In this document: positions 22,300 to 34,200 of the stretch, in pieces | Layout: every line of letters starts with the position of its first letter | Numbering within the stretch: position 1 is the stretch's first letter | NCBI GenBank assembly: GCA_032622095.1 | Contig: CP136066.1 | Location: 169,208,664 to 169,272,663, forward strand | Direction: 5' to 3' | DNA length: 64,000 nt | From: Siphonodentalium dalli | Lineage: Eukaryota; Mollusca; Scaphopoda; Gadilida; Siphonodentaliidae | Made by a program: the position numbers and the translations under genes | The notes under the pieces: generated by a model | Database searches by the model: none | Told to the model about the DNA's origin: nothing | The model's input: only the letters and a program-made list of their open reading frames with translations

Positions 22300-25125
22300 A
22301 TGGAAAATATAAGACTGGCATCATATAATTGTAAATCGGTAAAGTCGTCTACTGTCGCTGTTAACGAGCTTTGTAATAAATGTGATATTATATTGCTGCA
22401 GGAACATTGGCTCTTGAGAAATGAACTACATTTATTACGTTCAATTCACAATGATTTCGAGGCAGGCGGAGTGTCTGCTATTGACTGTGAACGGGATATC
22501 ATGGTTGGTCGTCCATATGGCGGAACAGCTATAATGTGGAGGAAATCGTTTGCTGACAAGGCTTGTTTTGTTACATACGACGATCCGAGAATAGTGGGTC
22601 TCAACCTTAAATCTGCGTCTAGTTCAATGTTAATTCTCTGTGTTTATCTACCAACGGACGAAGAGAGTAATGCTGAGGTATTCATTGATTACCTTGGTAA
22701 ACTTGATGCCATCATACAGGAGGCTGATACCAACAATGTTGTTGTTCTTGGCGATTTTAACGCATGTGCGATCAGAAATACAGGCAACATGAGTGAATTA
22801 GCGGAGTTCTGTAAAGATTCATCTTTGATAATGTCGGATGTTAATTTTTTCGGACAGGCATCCAATACATTCACATTCCTTAGTGCGGCACATGGCTCTG
22901 TGTCATGGTTAGATCACTGTATATGTACGACATCGATGGATTCCGCTGTTGCGGCAATGGAGATAAATTACGATTACCTGACCTCCGACCACTTTCCGTT
23001 AATTGTGTCGATAAAATCTGATCTTCTTCCTGTGTGTAGCCCATCTACTTCTGTTTCGACAACAAGACATAATATAAACTGGAAATGTACCAACTCAGCG
23101 CAAATGGATAAATATTGTTATTTATCCGGACAATTATTGAGAAAAATTAATTTTGAAATATTAACGAATGACACTGATGGCAATCAGTTTCGAGACACCC
23201 ATGATAAAAGCTCCATTATTGACAAAATATACGAACATATTATCGACGCCCTAAAGAAATCTTCCACCGATTGTTTAACTGTAAACTCTAACGGAACAGA
23301 CAGATTCAGTCCAATACCTGGATGGAATTTACATGTGAAGCGTTTGCACAGTGAAGCTAGGGAAATATTCTCTATATGGGTTAATCAAGGAAGACCTCGA
23401 TATGGATACATTTATGACACTATGTGTCGAAGACGATCGATATTCAAATCCGCTCTGAGAAAATGCAAATCGAACGTTGAGCAGATGAAGGCTGATGAAC
23501 TAGCTAAGAACCTATGTAGTAACAATTTAAATGCATTTTGGAAATCTGTTTCAAAAGGAGCCAAATGTGGAAACGCAAACTCGATAGGTGGAGCAAATGG
23601 CGAGGCTGATATTACCGAGATGTGGGGCGAACATTTCAGAAACGTCTTTTCCAACAATGATGAATCAGTGGACAACAAGTGCATAGGTACCAACGACAAC
23701 AATTTCGGGTCAACGCAAGGCGATGCAATCATAACTGTTACTGAAACTGATGTGATCGATGCGGTAAACAAACTTAAGACTGGTAAGTCTGCGGGACCAG
23801 ATGATATAACGGCTGAGCACTTAAAATTCTGCGACAGCCATATTTTCACGTGCCTTACGATAATCTTCAATGCTATAATCAAACATGGACACCTTCCCCC
23901 AAATTTGTTGAAAGTGACCCTTGTGCCAATCTTGAAAAATAAAGCTGGGAATATTGCCGACAAAGACAACTACCGTCCAGTGGCGTTATCCTGTGTTATT
24001 TCAAAAGTATTGGAAATGGTGTTATTGAATAAATGCTCTGAACAATTATATACCACAGACAACCAGTTTGGTTTTAAAAAAGATCATTCAACGGACGGCT
24101 GCATATTTGCATTAAAAGAAGCGATACGACATTATAATTCTAAGGATACTCCTGTTTTCGTGTGCTTCTTGGACGCAAGTAAAGCGTTCGATCGTGTCAA
24201 CCAGGAAATGCTACTACGACATCTAAAGCAACGATCAGTGCCATCAGCTATTATTCGGATCCTTAAGAACTGGTTTCTAAATCAGATGTATCATGTTCGC
24301 TGGGGACAGACATACTCGACATGCTTCCGGCCCACGACTGGTGTTAGACAGGGCGGTATATTAAGCCCTTATTTATTTAATGTGTATATCAACGAGATTA
24401 GCGAAAGACTGAATACATGTGACGTTGGGTGCATTGTTGGCAGTGCAAAAATCAATCATTTATGTTATGCTGATGATATGTGTATTATTGCACCATCTTT
24501 GGAGGGACTACGTCGTTTGTTGAGAATATGTGAACACGAGGCTAAGAAGATTTATATAACTTATAATATTATAAAAACTGTGGGGATGACTTTTATCCCT
24601 AAATCTCTTCATATTCGGTCATTTCCAAAACTATACTTAATGGGCAATGAACTCAAGTTCGTGTCCTCCTATAAGTATCTCGGACATATACTCAACAACG
24701 AATTTTCCGATGATAATGATATTATGCGCCAATATCGGTCTATATGCTCACGCTCAAATATGCTTATTAGAAAGTTTTACAAATGTTCGCCTAATGTGAA
24801 AATGTATTTATTTAAAATGTTCGTATCTCCATTATATTGTGCTCATCTTTGGATTAACTATACCAAACGTTGTTATAGAAAACTTACAGTTTGTTATAAT
24901 AATGCATATAGAAAATTTATGGGTTATGAGAGATCATGTAGTGCGAGTGGGATGTTTGTAGGTGACCGAATGTGTTCTCTGACAGTGCTGATTCGAAAGG
25001 GTGTGTATGGATTTCGTGTGAGAATTTATAAATCTTTAAACAGTATTTTGAATGCTATTTGTAACTCAGATCTGATCTATCGGTCAAATCTATTCAATCA
25101 TTGGAATCAACTTCTTTATATTTAA
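22300..25125 (+). CDS. LINE ORF2 protein: APE endonuclease and reverse transcriptase
   Basis: 941 codons from the ATG at 22300; the frame is open from 22279 and overlaps the end of ORF1, but the earlier codon is GTG. The endonuclease domain (about 1-240) shows SYNCKS (N10), LQEHW (E35), GDFN (D152, N154) and SDHFPL (D230, H231), the usual catalytic set. The reverse transcriptase (about 480-770) shows YRPVALSC, FLDASKAFD (D625), a TGVRQGGILSPYLFN segment, and YADD (723-726). It nicks target DNA and copies the element RNA by target-primed reverse transcription. ORF2 translation may rely on reinitiation after ORF1. All key residues are present, so activity is possible. Confidence 0.93.
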   Translation: MENIRLASYNCKSVKSSTVAVNELCNKCDIILLQEHWLLRNELHLLRSIHNDFEAGGVSAIDCERDIMVGRPYGGTAIMWRKSFADKACFVTYDDPRIVGLNLKSASSSMLILCVYLPTDEESNAEVFIDYLGKLDAIIQEADTNNVVVLGDFNACAIRNTGNMSELAEFCKDSSLIMSDVNFFGQASNTFTFLSAAHGSVSWLDHCICTTSMDSAVAAMEINYDYLTSDHFPLIVSIKSDLLPVCSPSTSVSTTRHNINWKCTNSAQMDKYCYLSGQLLRKINFEILTNDTDGNQFRDTHDKSSIIDKIYEHIIDALKKSSTDCLTVNSNGTDRFSPIPGWNLHVKRLHSEAREIFSIWVNQGRPRYGYIYDTMCRRRSIFKSALRKCKSNVEQMKADELAKNLCSNNLNAFWKSVSKGAKCGNANSIGGANGEADITEMWGEHFRNVFSNNDESVDNKCIGTNDNNFGSTQGDAIITVTETDVIDAVNKLKTGKSAGPDDITAEHLKFCDSHIFTCLTIIFNAIIKHGHLPPNLLKVTLVPILKNKAGNIADKDNYRPVALSCVISKVLEMVLLNKCSEQLYTTDNQFGFKKDHSTDGCIFALKEAIRHYNSKDTPVFVCFLDASKAFDRVNQEMLLRHLKQRSVPSAIIRILKNWFLNQMYHVRWGQTYSTCFRPTTGVRQGGILSPYLFNVYINEISERLNTCDVGCIVGSAKINHLCYADDMCIIAPSLEGLRRLLRICEHEAKKIYITYNIIKTVGMTFIPKSLHIRSFPKLYLMGNELKFVSSYKYLGHILNNEFSDDNDIMRQYRSICSRSNMLIRKFYKCSPNVKMYLFKMFVSPLYCAHLWINYTKRCYRKLTVCYNNAYRKFMGYERSCSASGMFVGDRMCSLTVLIRKGVYGFRVRIYKSLNSILNAICNSDLIYRSNLFNHWNQLLYI

Positions 25126-25192
25126 TTTGTAATTATATGTTGTATGTATGACTATATATGGGCATATCTTGCCTGAAATAAATACAATACAA

Positions 25193-25199
25193 TAAAGAC
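25193..25199. repeat. Target-site duplication of the LINE, right
   Basis: Second copy of TAAAGAC, directly after the ACAAT-type tail. Confidence 0.85.
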
Positions 25200-25241
25200 A
25201 TATATAATGGACTTGTTTGGGTGGATGAAAGTGATCAGTTG

Positions 25242-25291
25242 TTACTCAAGAGCTATGCCAACTGGAAGAATGTAGCATTCTTCTACCATTG
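25242..25291 (-). CDS. Terminal exon A', unit 3 (end of the KDZ-like gene)
   Basis: Open 50-nt exon ending in TAA, identical in protein to unit 1 (AMVEECYILPVGIALE). The LINE sits only 42 bp beyond its stop codon, so the LINE lies in the 3' UTR or just downstream of the full-length gene. Confidence 0.45.
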
Positions 25292-28200
25292 CTGAAAACC
25301 TGCAGCTTTGTTAGTTTTTTTTACATTGGTTTAAGCTGATCGACGCATGAACCATATATAATAGCCACTTGGAAAAATGAAAATAGACAGAGACAATAAC
25401 ACAGTTGGCAATCACAAATCGAACCTCAAACTGTTTGCAGTAATATGAAGATAGGTCTAGAATAATGGTGTATAAACAAATTTTAGCATTTAGCCGAAGC
25501 CTATATATGACTTGCACAGCAACTATAGCAAATATATGTATAAATTTAAAAAATAAATATAACACTAATTATAGACCAAAACAAATTTCACCTGGCACAT
25601 TGTCAAATCCAAACATGCTAAATACATGTAGTTAACATTATATTTAAAGGCACGTGAGGCCTTAGTTGTCGAAAATATTCATATTTGTTCCAATCACCGT
25701 AAACAGAAAAACATTAAAACGCATACAGTTTCGTTCATATATACCATGACCATCGCGTAAACAGCATGTTATCATAAAGATTTACTATATTTTACATAAG
25801 CAAGTGCCTGATTTTGTTACAGAAGACAGCACAATGCAGCTGGCTAATCGCACACAAATGGCATAAACGCTCTTTATTCGTTCCATATCAGGAATTCACC
25901 AGCAAAGAACGCTCTTTATGTTTGCCATCATAATATAAACAAACACCAGAAAAGTAACTTTTTATGCTTTTGTTTACATAACAATGGTCAAATATATGAC
26001 AATAACATACTGTTTATGCGATATTTCTTATTTGTATACGGACACAGTCTGTCTACATTTTGTTGTTCTTTCTGTTTGTGGCGGTTTTTGACGGGTGGAA
26101 ATATTTTCACAGGATACCCACCGCCAAGGCCAACCGTACCTTTAATGTTTGTCCGTGCCCTGTATACAGAAATACATGTCAAATTCAAATTAATAAGAAT
26201 TAATAAGCCTTCAGACATCAAAGAAATTTACCTATTTCTACTCCACCACTCGTCCGAGGACATCAAAGCATGTGTTCGCCTTACTAACTTGTGTTGCAAC
26301 TTCCCAATGTTTATTATTGGTCTTTACATTGTGGAAGTTCAACACCAGTCTGAGCATAAATGCATGGTTTGCTGGACCCATGCTGTCCAGATAATGGTGG
26401 TGTTCGCCGATTTTACTGTGCAGCTGTTCATTTGTTTGATAATTAACAACACCACCAAGTTCTTTTACACAAGATAGAAATCGCAGAACTTTATCTGGTG
26501 CTTTTGGGTTATCCTGGTGAAAACATCAACAGCACAGAAATGTTCATCCCTACCAGTAACTGGATTTCCTTCCTCATAAACTGTAGAGGATACTCCTGCA
26601 CAAAGCCAGGGGAAGGATGCCTGAAGATTTCCTGATGCCACATTGATTATGTTTTCTGGATTGCTCTCAAAAAATCTTCCATCATTAGGGTTAAACAGAC
26701 CAGGAAATCTCTTGTTACCATGTCTTGATATCAGATGTGGCATGTCGCTTATCATGAGGTTTGGCTGATACTTAAAACATTTCAACAAATCCACATGATT
26801 GCGAGATCCTTCGGCTCGTAACAATACTTTCAAACCATAAACCACTAAATGTGGACAAGTACAAGTCAACCAACCACCTGCAAAAGAAGGGAAAATTGGA
26901 AAGATAAAAATACGCAAACAAATCTTACTGACCATGATATTGACAAAGTGAAATAAATAGAGGATATATATGTTTTTGAGTGGATTCTGAAAATTATGAC
27001 ATGAGTGAGCGAGATAAATATTTATAATTTGTTTTGTTCACAAATCTAATATTACAATATCTAGTTCGCTAGATATTCTTTTTATTATACGATTTCCAAA
27101 GAAATTCGCCATTTATGATGATAAATGTCCTCACAATCGCCTTCAATCAATGTATCAAATGCAATAGCGGATCACTGCCTGTTCACTGCACCATCCAAAT
27201 ACCAGAAAATTTAAGTTCCCGGATTCTTTATTGTCATTTATTTCCTCCATAATTATGTTCAATTTCAATATATATAACTATAATAATAATATTAAAGGAT
27301 AACTACTGATTCACGAGAATGTTTAAATAGTCATGTACATGACACAATGGACACTAGTGTTAAAGTGATAACTTCTATTTATGAAGATTTAATATAACCG
27401 CCATTTGTTTGAAAAATCACCATTGAGAGTATAATAAAAACAAATACCTCGACTGACATTATTTGGATTATTATGTAGAATACAATTATATAGAACTATT
27501 TTCTCACACTATCGTATGCAATCATATGTAACTTGCACCTATTAACACGAAATATTGAATACACATTGAGATCGCAATGCAATCTTTTAACAAATGAGTC
27601 ATGGACCACTAAAGAATATAGTTTATAGCACATAGCTATATTTCACTCAAACTCCGCTGTCGATATTATCGAGAGTGCTCTTGATATTATCGAGAATGGA
27701 GTTTTGAGTAAAAATATTGCAATGTACTATCCACATTGAGTTTGGCAAATAATTTGAGATTATGGTGTATCTAATTGTATATATATACCTGTATAAAGTC
27801 CTCGAAATTGGTCAATGTAATAAGCAATGCCATGGAAAACGCCATGGACACATGTGGCATCTATTTTTCCTAATTTTGAGGGTTGTGTATACACTGGCAA
27901 AGTTGAGCTTAATATTTCTCTTGAGTGTTTAGGAGATGTAACTTATATGATAGTATATACAGTATACAATGCCCCAGCATAAACATTGTTAAAGATATAA
28001 ATGGTATCTGACCTGACGCTCCCCAAATTTTGCTGAACATTTTGTTGAACTGTGACCTTGTTTTCATTTTCTCCCCAATCCTCACTTTTAAATCATCTAT
28101 TGCACCTTTATGACTCAATCTAAGAGCCTTGCAAAGTTCCCTCAGCCTTGGTAGCTGGAAAGAAGATGTTCATCAGTGAAACAGAACATCCCATATATGT

Positions 28201-31200
28201 TGGACCAATGTCTGTGATAAAGAAGATGGTTGGCAAAAAGATTGTCAACCTATAGTTGTTCTATGTAAGCTCAATATGTATCAAATTAGCGAATATGACC
28301 ACAATTCTATCATGATATATCATGCACATAATGTTCATTTTCTTCCATCAATTGAGTTATTTCCTGAAAACAATAAATCAACTATCACTTTCAATGTGTT
28401 TGTGAATCCAACAAAACTGAACTTATATTTTGAAATTCATAACAGATTACATACCAGGGTTCGCGCTGGCCCAAAATCGCCAGGTGCCAACACTATTGCC
28501 AATTGTATTTTTTTTTTTAGCCACGTTTTTTCGTCCAATACTTTTGGTGTCATTTTTGAATTGGTTATTTCCAAAAAGCATTTTTGTCACCATCGAATGA
28601 TAGCCATTCACGAGATATTTTCAACTCATTAAAAACATTTCGTTCTGTAACATGCAGCTTTTTGTGGTGTTCTCGTGGCATTGAACGCTAGTTTGTTGCT
28701 CGGTTTAGGCAATGTAACACTATACAGTTATCGCATTGTTTCGAGGTTGACACGTGGAATTGTCAACCCGATGAAGTCAATATTCACCAAGGCCGAAGGC
28801 TGACAATTCCTCGAGCGATAACTGTTTTATTATATGAAACGCGCTTTGATTGGACAAGACGTTGTGACGTCGCTGGAAAACCTGATAAATTTTCAGGTCT
28901 GATAATAAGTTATGTTAACCCCTGAAGTTTCTGACGTCACTCAGAACTGATATTAACATGTTGTTTCATTAATGAGGTGAACATCGTTCGATATTTTTTC
29001 GTTACGTTTTAACATAGGAATTGGGGAAAGAAACTTATGATCATATAACAAATGAAGATGTCAAATCAACCACCTTATTTGGACTATCGGTAATGTCTGA
29101 ATGTCCGAAGAAATCAGCAACTTTCTTCATTTTAGAAGAATTTTGTGTGTCTGATGCATTGTTGACTAGATCCAACTTACGCTTATGATTCATTTTGCTG
29201 TTTGTGAAAGCTGAGTTAGGAAGGATATATTTATGATAATGTATCTAACACTTACTATCAAAATACAGCTTAGACTTCAGGAAGCACTTTGTTCAACTAA
29301 TGTTTGTCAAATTGGAGTCAATAGCTGTACTCAGTGTGATAATCGAGTAGAAATTCGAAACACATTCACCCCAGTGATATAACAAATTGAGATGACTTAA
29401 ACCGCGAATCGTTTATATGATTTCAATTACAAGCAGGACCCAATTAGCTGTGTTGCGACCGGATAGCATTGTCTTTCCGACCTATTGACTACAATTATTA
29501 TATGCCCGATGAATATTAATTGCTGAAGGCCAACCAGCTAGGTGCCAATTTTTGTAGCAAATCGGGACTGTTTTGGTGAAAATTAATTTTTTTTATATCA
29601 ATTTGCTAAATTGGCAATCGGCAGTGCAAATCCTGTTAAATACGGCACCAATTACAGGCACTTAGAGGTTTGAATGACCAAATTATGCTCATTTTTGTTA
29701 CATCACGGTCAAGATCCGGGGGATCAATAAGGCAATAAATATGCTTGTCATGCTTATATATAAATATGACCTCTTTATGCAACAGAAAGATTAATTCAAG
29801 TGATCAAATTCAAGATGTTCGAGGCCCTATACATTTTTCGGCATGCAAAATGAAGAGTGTTCCTTGTTAGTTTATTCCTCATATGGTAGAAATAAACAGC
29901 GTTTTGTGAAAATTTGAAAATAAAGTCGGTATATCAATATTTTGTGTATTTTTCAACCTATCTTATACCTCTTTCCAAACTATGTCCAAAAAATTTGAAT
30001 GAGCAATGTCCGTTTAATGCAGGCAAAATTAATTCAAACATTCAACGCCAATCATTTTGCTTGCAATGGTACGGTGTGAAATATGTTATGAATTTCATAG
30101 ATTAGTAACACTTGCAACATGTTTGGTGATTTGAGTCACATATTTGCAAAAACTGTACAATTATTTCACAATAAACTACTTATTATAAAAACTGTGATAT
30201 ATAACCAAATTGGAACAGTCAATGGAACGTGTTGATTGCACTTGTACTAATTTATTTTGATAAGTTGTACAAGACAAACATTCAGTACTTGTTGGCAACG
30301 TTCATAAAAAACTGATACAATAAGTTGGCACATTAATAATATAAATCTGTGTCCAATATTCATTTTCAGATTGCTCATATGAAGTAAAGAATTAATTGAT
30401 CTTGCAAATACTGAATGTACAAAACGACACCAAGTACATGTAAATGCAACTCAACTCACTTCACTATCAGCCAGTATATCTGATACTCGATCGGCAGTCA
30501 AAACTTCATCAGTCTCCGTTAGCTCTATTTCCATGTCATCGGTATCATCCTCAGGGGATTTTTCTTGCATTCTGTATTAATCATCATACAAGAGGCTCTT
30601 GATTCTTTCCCAACCCATGGAGACCAAAGGGTCAAACTTGGCTTCAGTTTGAAAGGGTTTGTCATATTACCAAAAATAATAAAAACAATGAAGCATATGT
30701 AGTGGGGAGATTCACACAATTGAAGATGGGCAAGATATTTTTGAGGTCAAATATTTATTTGGTAAATCTTGATACTGTGAATGAAAAATTCATAACTACT
30801 AAAAGAATAATGAAAATATCACTATTCCCAGTAAAGTATATATTATCATAGCACTGTATAACATGGAACACAATTTCAGAGCTAAAAAGAGCACCATATT
30901 GTTTCAAAAGTCAAGTCAGCGAGATCGACATGTATAGTGCCTTGACGTCCAAATCTGCCCCAAAAAAAAAGTTTTTCTATGAATCCAGAAATGCACATGA
31001 TCTGAGAAATGTAAACGGACAACCTATAATTTTTAAAGAAAAAACAAAAGAAAACACACTTGCATTGTGTGTGATATCAGGTGAAAGCATGGTGTATTTA
31101 AACAAAGTGAAGACTGCATTCTTCAATCATAATCATGTCTTCTATTGCATTAGACTTGCTATACGAGTAGCAATATAAAATAGGTTAGGGAAGTCAGCTA

Positions 31201-34200
31201 ACTGGGAAAGGTGTGAAACGCAAGTTAGAAGTGAAAAGGATTGAGACAAAGTACGAGGCCATGGTTCTTGTGGAGAGTGGTCATAAATCATGTGCGGACA
31301 ATACCTAACAATTTGGGATTCCAGCCTGTATATTGTCGACACGGATTAAGATCAAGGACAAAATCAGGAATGGTTATCTACAATTCGGTCATAAATGTAA
31401 GAACATGAGGGGTGGCACATTCTTGGCCATTGAAAATGCTACACTTAATAAATGATTCAAGTAGGCCATAACAATATCTTGTATGATGTTTAAATTTGTA
31501 TACATTTATACCACATACCTTTGGCTTTCAGGGGGACAGCAATAATTATTAACCCTTTCATCGTGGGAGCTGCGCTGGTGCAGCGTTAAAGATCATGTGC
31601 CAGTGCATTCTATTATATATGCGAGTCTCCCAGTGGGAGTATAGAATATATAAGAGAACGCAGTGGCTGACAAGGCCATGAGCCAGAAATAGGCTGCCAG
31701 CAAGCATCAGTTAACAATTGTTGGAGATAGCTGACAAAAGTTGAGGTCAATTGGTTTTCGTCAATTGTGAAAAATAGAAATAAAAACTTTGTTGTTAGAG
31801 CTTATCAACAATACATTAAACATTATGTTATGCCATAGCAGCGTAGATCGAAATATAACTATATACTTACCATCTAAAAACCCACGAGCAATTATCTCTA
31901 GAGAGATATGGTCCCAGAACATGTCAGCATTAACTTCATCAACTGTCTTCTCGGGAACAGTAACTTTGCTTTGAGCTAAAAATAATGAAAATGAAACTCA
32001 GGAAAATATTACACATATTCATTAAGCTGACAAGACAAATTATTCTTGGTTTGCATCAGTTTAAAATGAATTACAAAGATGACATAATATAGCGCTCAAA
32101 AGTTGCTGCAGTGCAGCAAAAGGCGCTATTGTAGAAACCAATATAGAATTTCATGCAATTCTAAAAAAAATGCTCTAGAAACAAAATGTTAATTTCAAGG
32201 ACTGCATAATACCTAAAGCAATGTCTTGTTTCTGGACTGATCAAACAATAATTTGTCCAAATGCAGGCGATCACAAAGAAATCCACGTATAGCCTGGACG
32301 CAGTTGGGAACATCAGCTAGTTTTAACTATTTTTCAACCCCAATTCAGACCATGACAGAGTGAATGTGAAGCATTAGATGGAAAAGTTCAGGTGAAATTA
32401 TCAATGAATTTTTTTTGACAAATGTTCAAATCTGCTTTGTGTTGCAAAATTCTGGCCACTGTTTCTAGACAGGCTACCTTGTGAGAATCCCTGCCTTAGT
32501 GCTGTCAGCAGATGTCTGATACATGTACTTATACACAGTTTGGTGATGATTGGATGGGAGATGTGACCTTTAGGGTGTGCTAAAAGAAATTGTTGATGGA
32601 CACACACACAGACATTAATTTAGCAAATAGAATACCGGTAGAATACATATCCTTTCACACCAAATGCACTTTAGTCCAGAATAGGTTTATAAAGGTGCTA
32701 CTGTTTCATTAAAATTGATGAGCTATTAGACCTGCATAACATTAAGTGACAATAATTTCTACAAGTTAACAGTAAATCTGGCTGAAATTACTAGTCAAGC
32801 TAAAACTTAAAAAGATAAATTTAATAACTCACCAGTTTGGAAAATGACAATGCAAGCATGGAAAATTTCAGTCAATATTTGTATTATGAAATAAATGTAT
32901 TGTTTGGAAAGAAAAAAAAACTATGGTTTTGTATTTTTTGGAAAATACTAGAATTAAACTAAATGTCTCAATGTCTCAATGACACGGAAGATACATCACC
33001 CCCGTGCACCTATTCTCATGATCTCAAATAAAGTTGCCATGGTGTTATATCTGTGCCAAATTTAAGAACAATATAACAAATTGAAAGAATACTTAATGAT
33101 GTACATTTCATAGACATTGCAATTCTTAGATATCTCTGCTGAGAAAGTGCAATAAAATACAATTACAATACAGGTCCCCACGATGGTTAATCTCTACCTA
33201 TTTGACAGGATGGGGGGTATAACGGAAACATGATACCTCATACTGCTGCCAGGAAAAACATATTGCCTACCTGGAAGGCAGAAACATCCCTTCTTGTCAC
33301 AGCCAAATGTGAGTATTGGTGGATGGTATCCACATTGAAAACAGTAGAATGAATATGAATGATCAGACAATGCTTCAAAGAGCAAATATCCATTCAAAAG
33401 GTCTTGAGTAGGTAGACTATATTCAACTTGATCTTCAAGTGCAACTTTGGCAGGTGTGTGGTGCTGAAAGTAAAAGTAAATGGTAAAATATAATAACAAT
33501 GAGAATATTCTCGCTACATATTCTCATATGTTCATGCACACTATTTTTGGAATAGTAAGGAGTGATAGGATAGACCTATTGTAGAGATTGGAAAGGTTTA
33601 CATGCAATCAAATGTTCATAAGAACAAAACACCAATGCACAAAGCACTTCGAGAAGTGACTATAAAAGACTCAAAACTGCTATTTCAGTTGGAAATTTCC
33701 CAGTGATTTGCAGGATGCCTTGATTCCATGTATATTGCACATTTTCATATTTTATTTCAAGAAAAGCCATATATGAGTGTAGTGATCTTTTTAAACCAGA
33801 CTTGACTGACAAACATTTTCATTCAGTTAAAATTAATGAAAATTATCTAAAAGTAGTTTTTATATCCTGGGTGCATAACCAGTAGAACTTTGTTAAATGA
33901 AAAACAAAGACAAATTATTTGATGGACAATATGGCAGCCAACTAAAATTTAGAGATGGTACAAACAATTTTATTATATGACTTTTGATACAAAAAAAAAA
34001 AAACAATGCTCCATGTCAGAAAGTGGCATAATATTTAAGCTATTTCACACTCAGTTCCATCCCAAGTGTTTAACACTTTCTATACTAATTACTCATTATT
34101 GTGTACTGTGTGCTCAGGTAATAAGTTCAACAAATATCAGTACTGGTATCTGAACTTTTCCGACCAATGATCATGAATCCTTCAATACTTATATAATCTT

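Larger units (their letters stand above)
20724..25192 (+). mobile_element. Full-length non-LTR retrotransposon (LINE, CR1/Jockey-like group)
   Basis: 4469 bp flanked by TAAAGAC on both sides. The pre-insertion site is visible in units 1 and 2. It has a 5' leader of about 245 bp, ORF1 and ORF2 separated by 11 nt, and a short 3' tail of ACAAT-type repeats (AAATAAATACAATACAAT) instead of a long poly(A). ORF2 has an APE-type endonuclease and a reverse transcriptase but no RNase H that I can see. The layout and microsatellite-like tail point to the CR1/L2/Jockey assemblage; the exact clade is not determined. Both ORFs are open, so the insertion is young. Confidence 0.92.
17130..27627 (-). repeat. 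Triplicated exon block, unit 3 (interrupted by a LINE and a MITE)
   Basis: Third copy of the block. It is lengthened by a 4.47-kb LINE between exons A' and B and by a 494-bp TTAA element between A and A'; removing both leaves about 5.5 kb. The copy ends at GAATATAGTTTATA (27627), after which sequence unique to the KDZ-like gene begins. Both insertions are absent from units 1 and 2, so they followed the triplication or struck only this copy. Confidence 0.93.

Noticed and set aside
26016-26477. 153-codon plus-strand ORF
   Set aside because: It runs from the interior of the TTAA MITE into the antisense of exon A3; a chance join.
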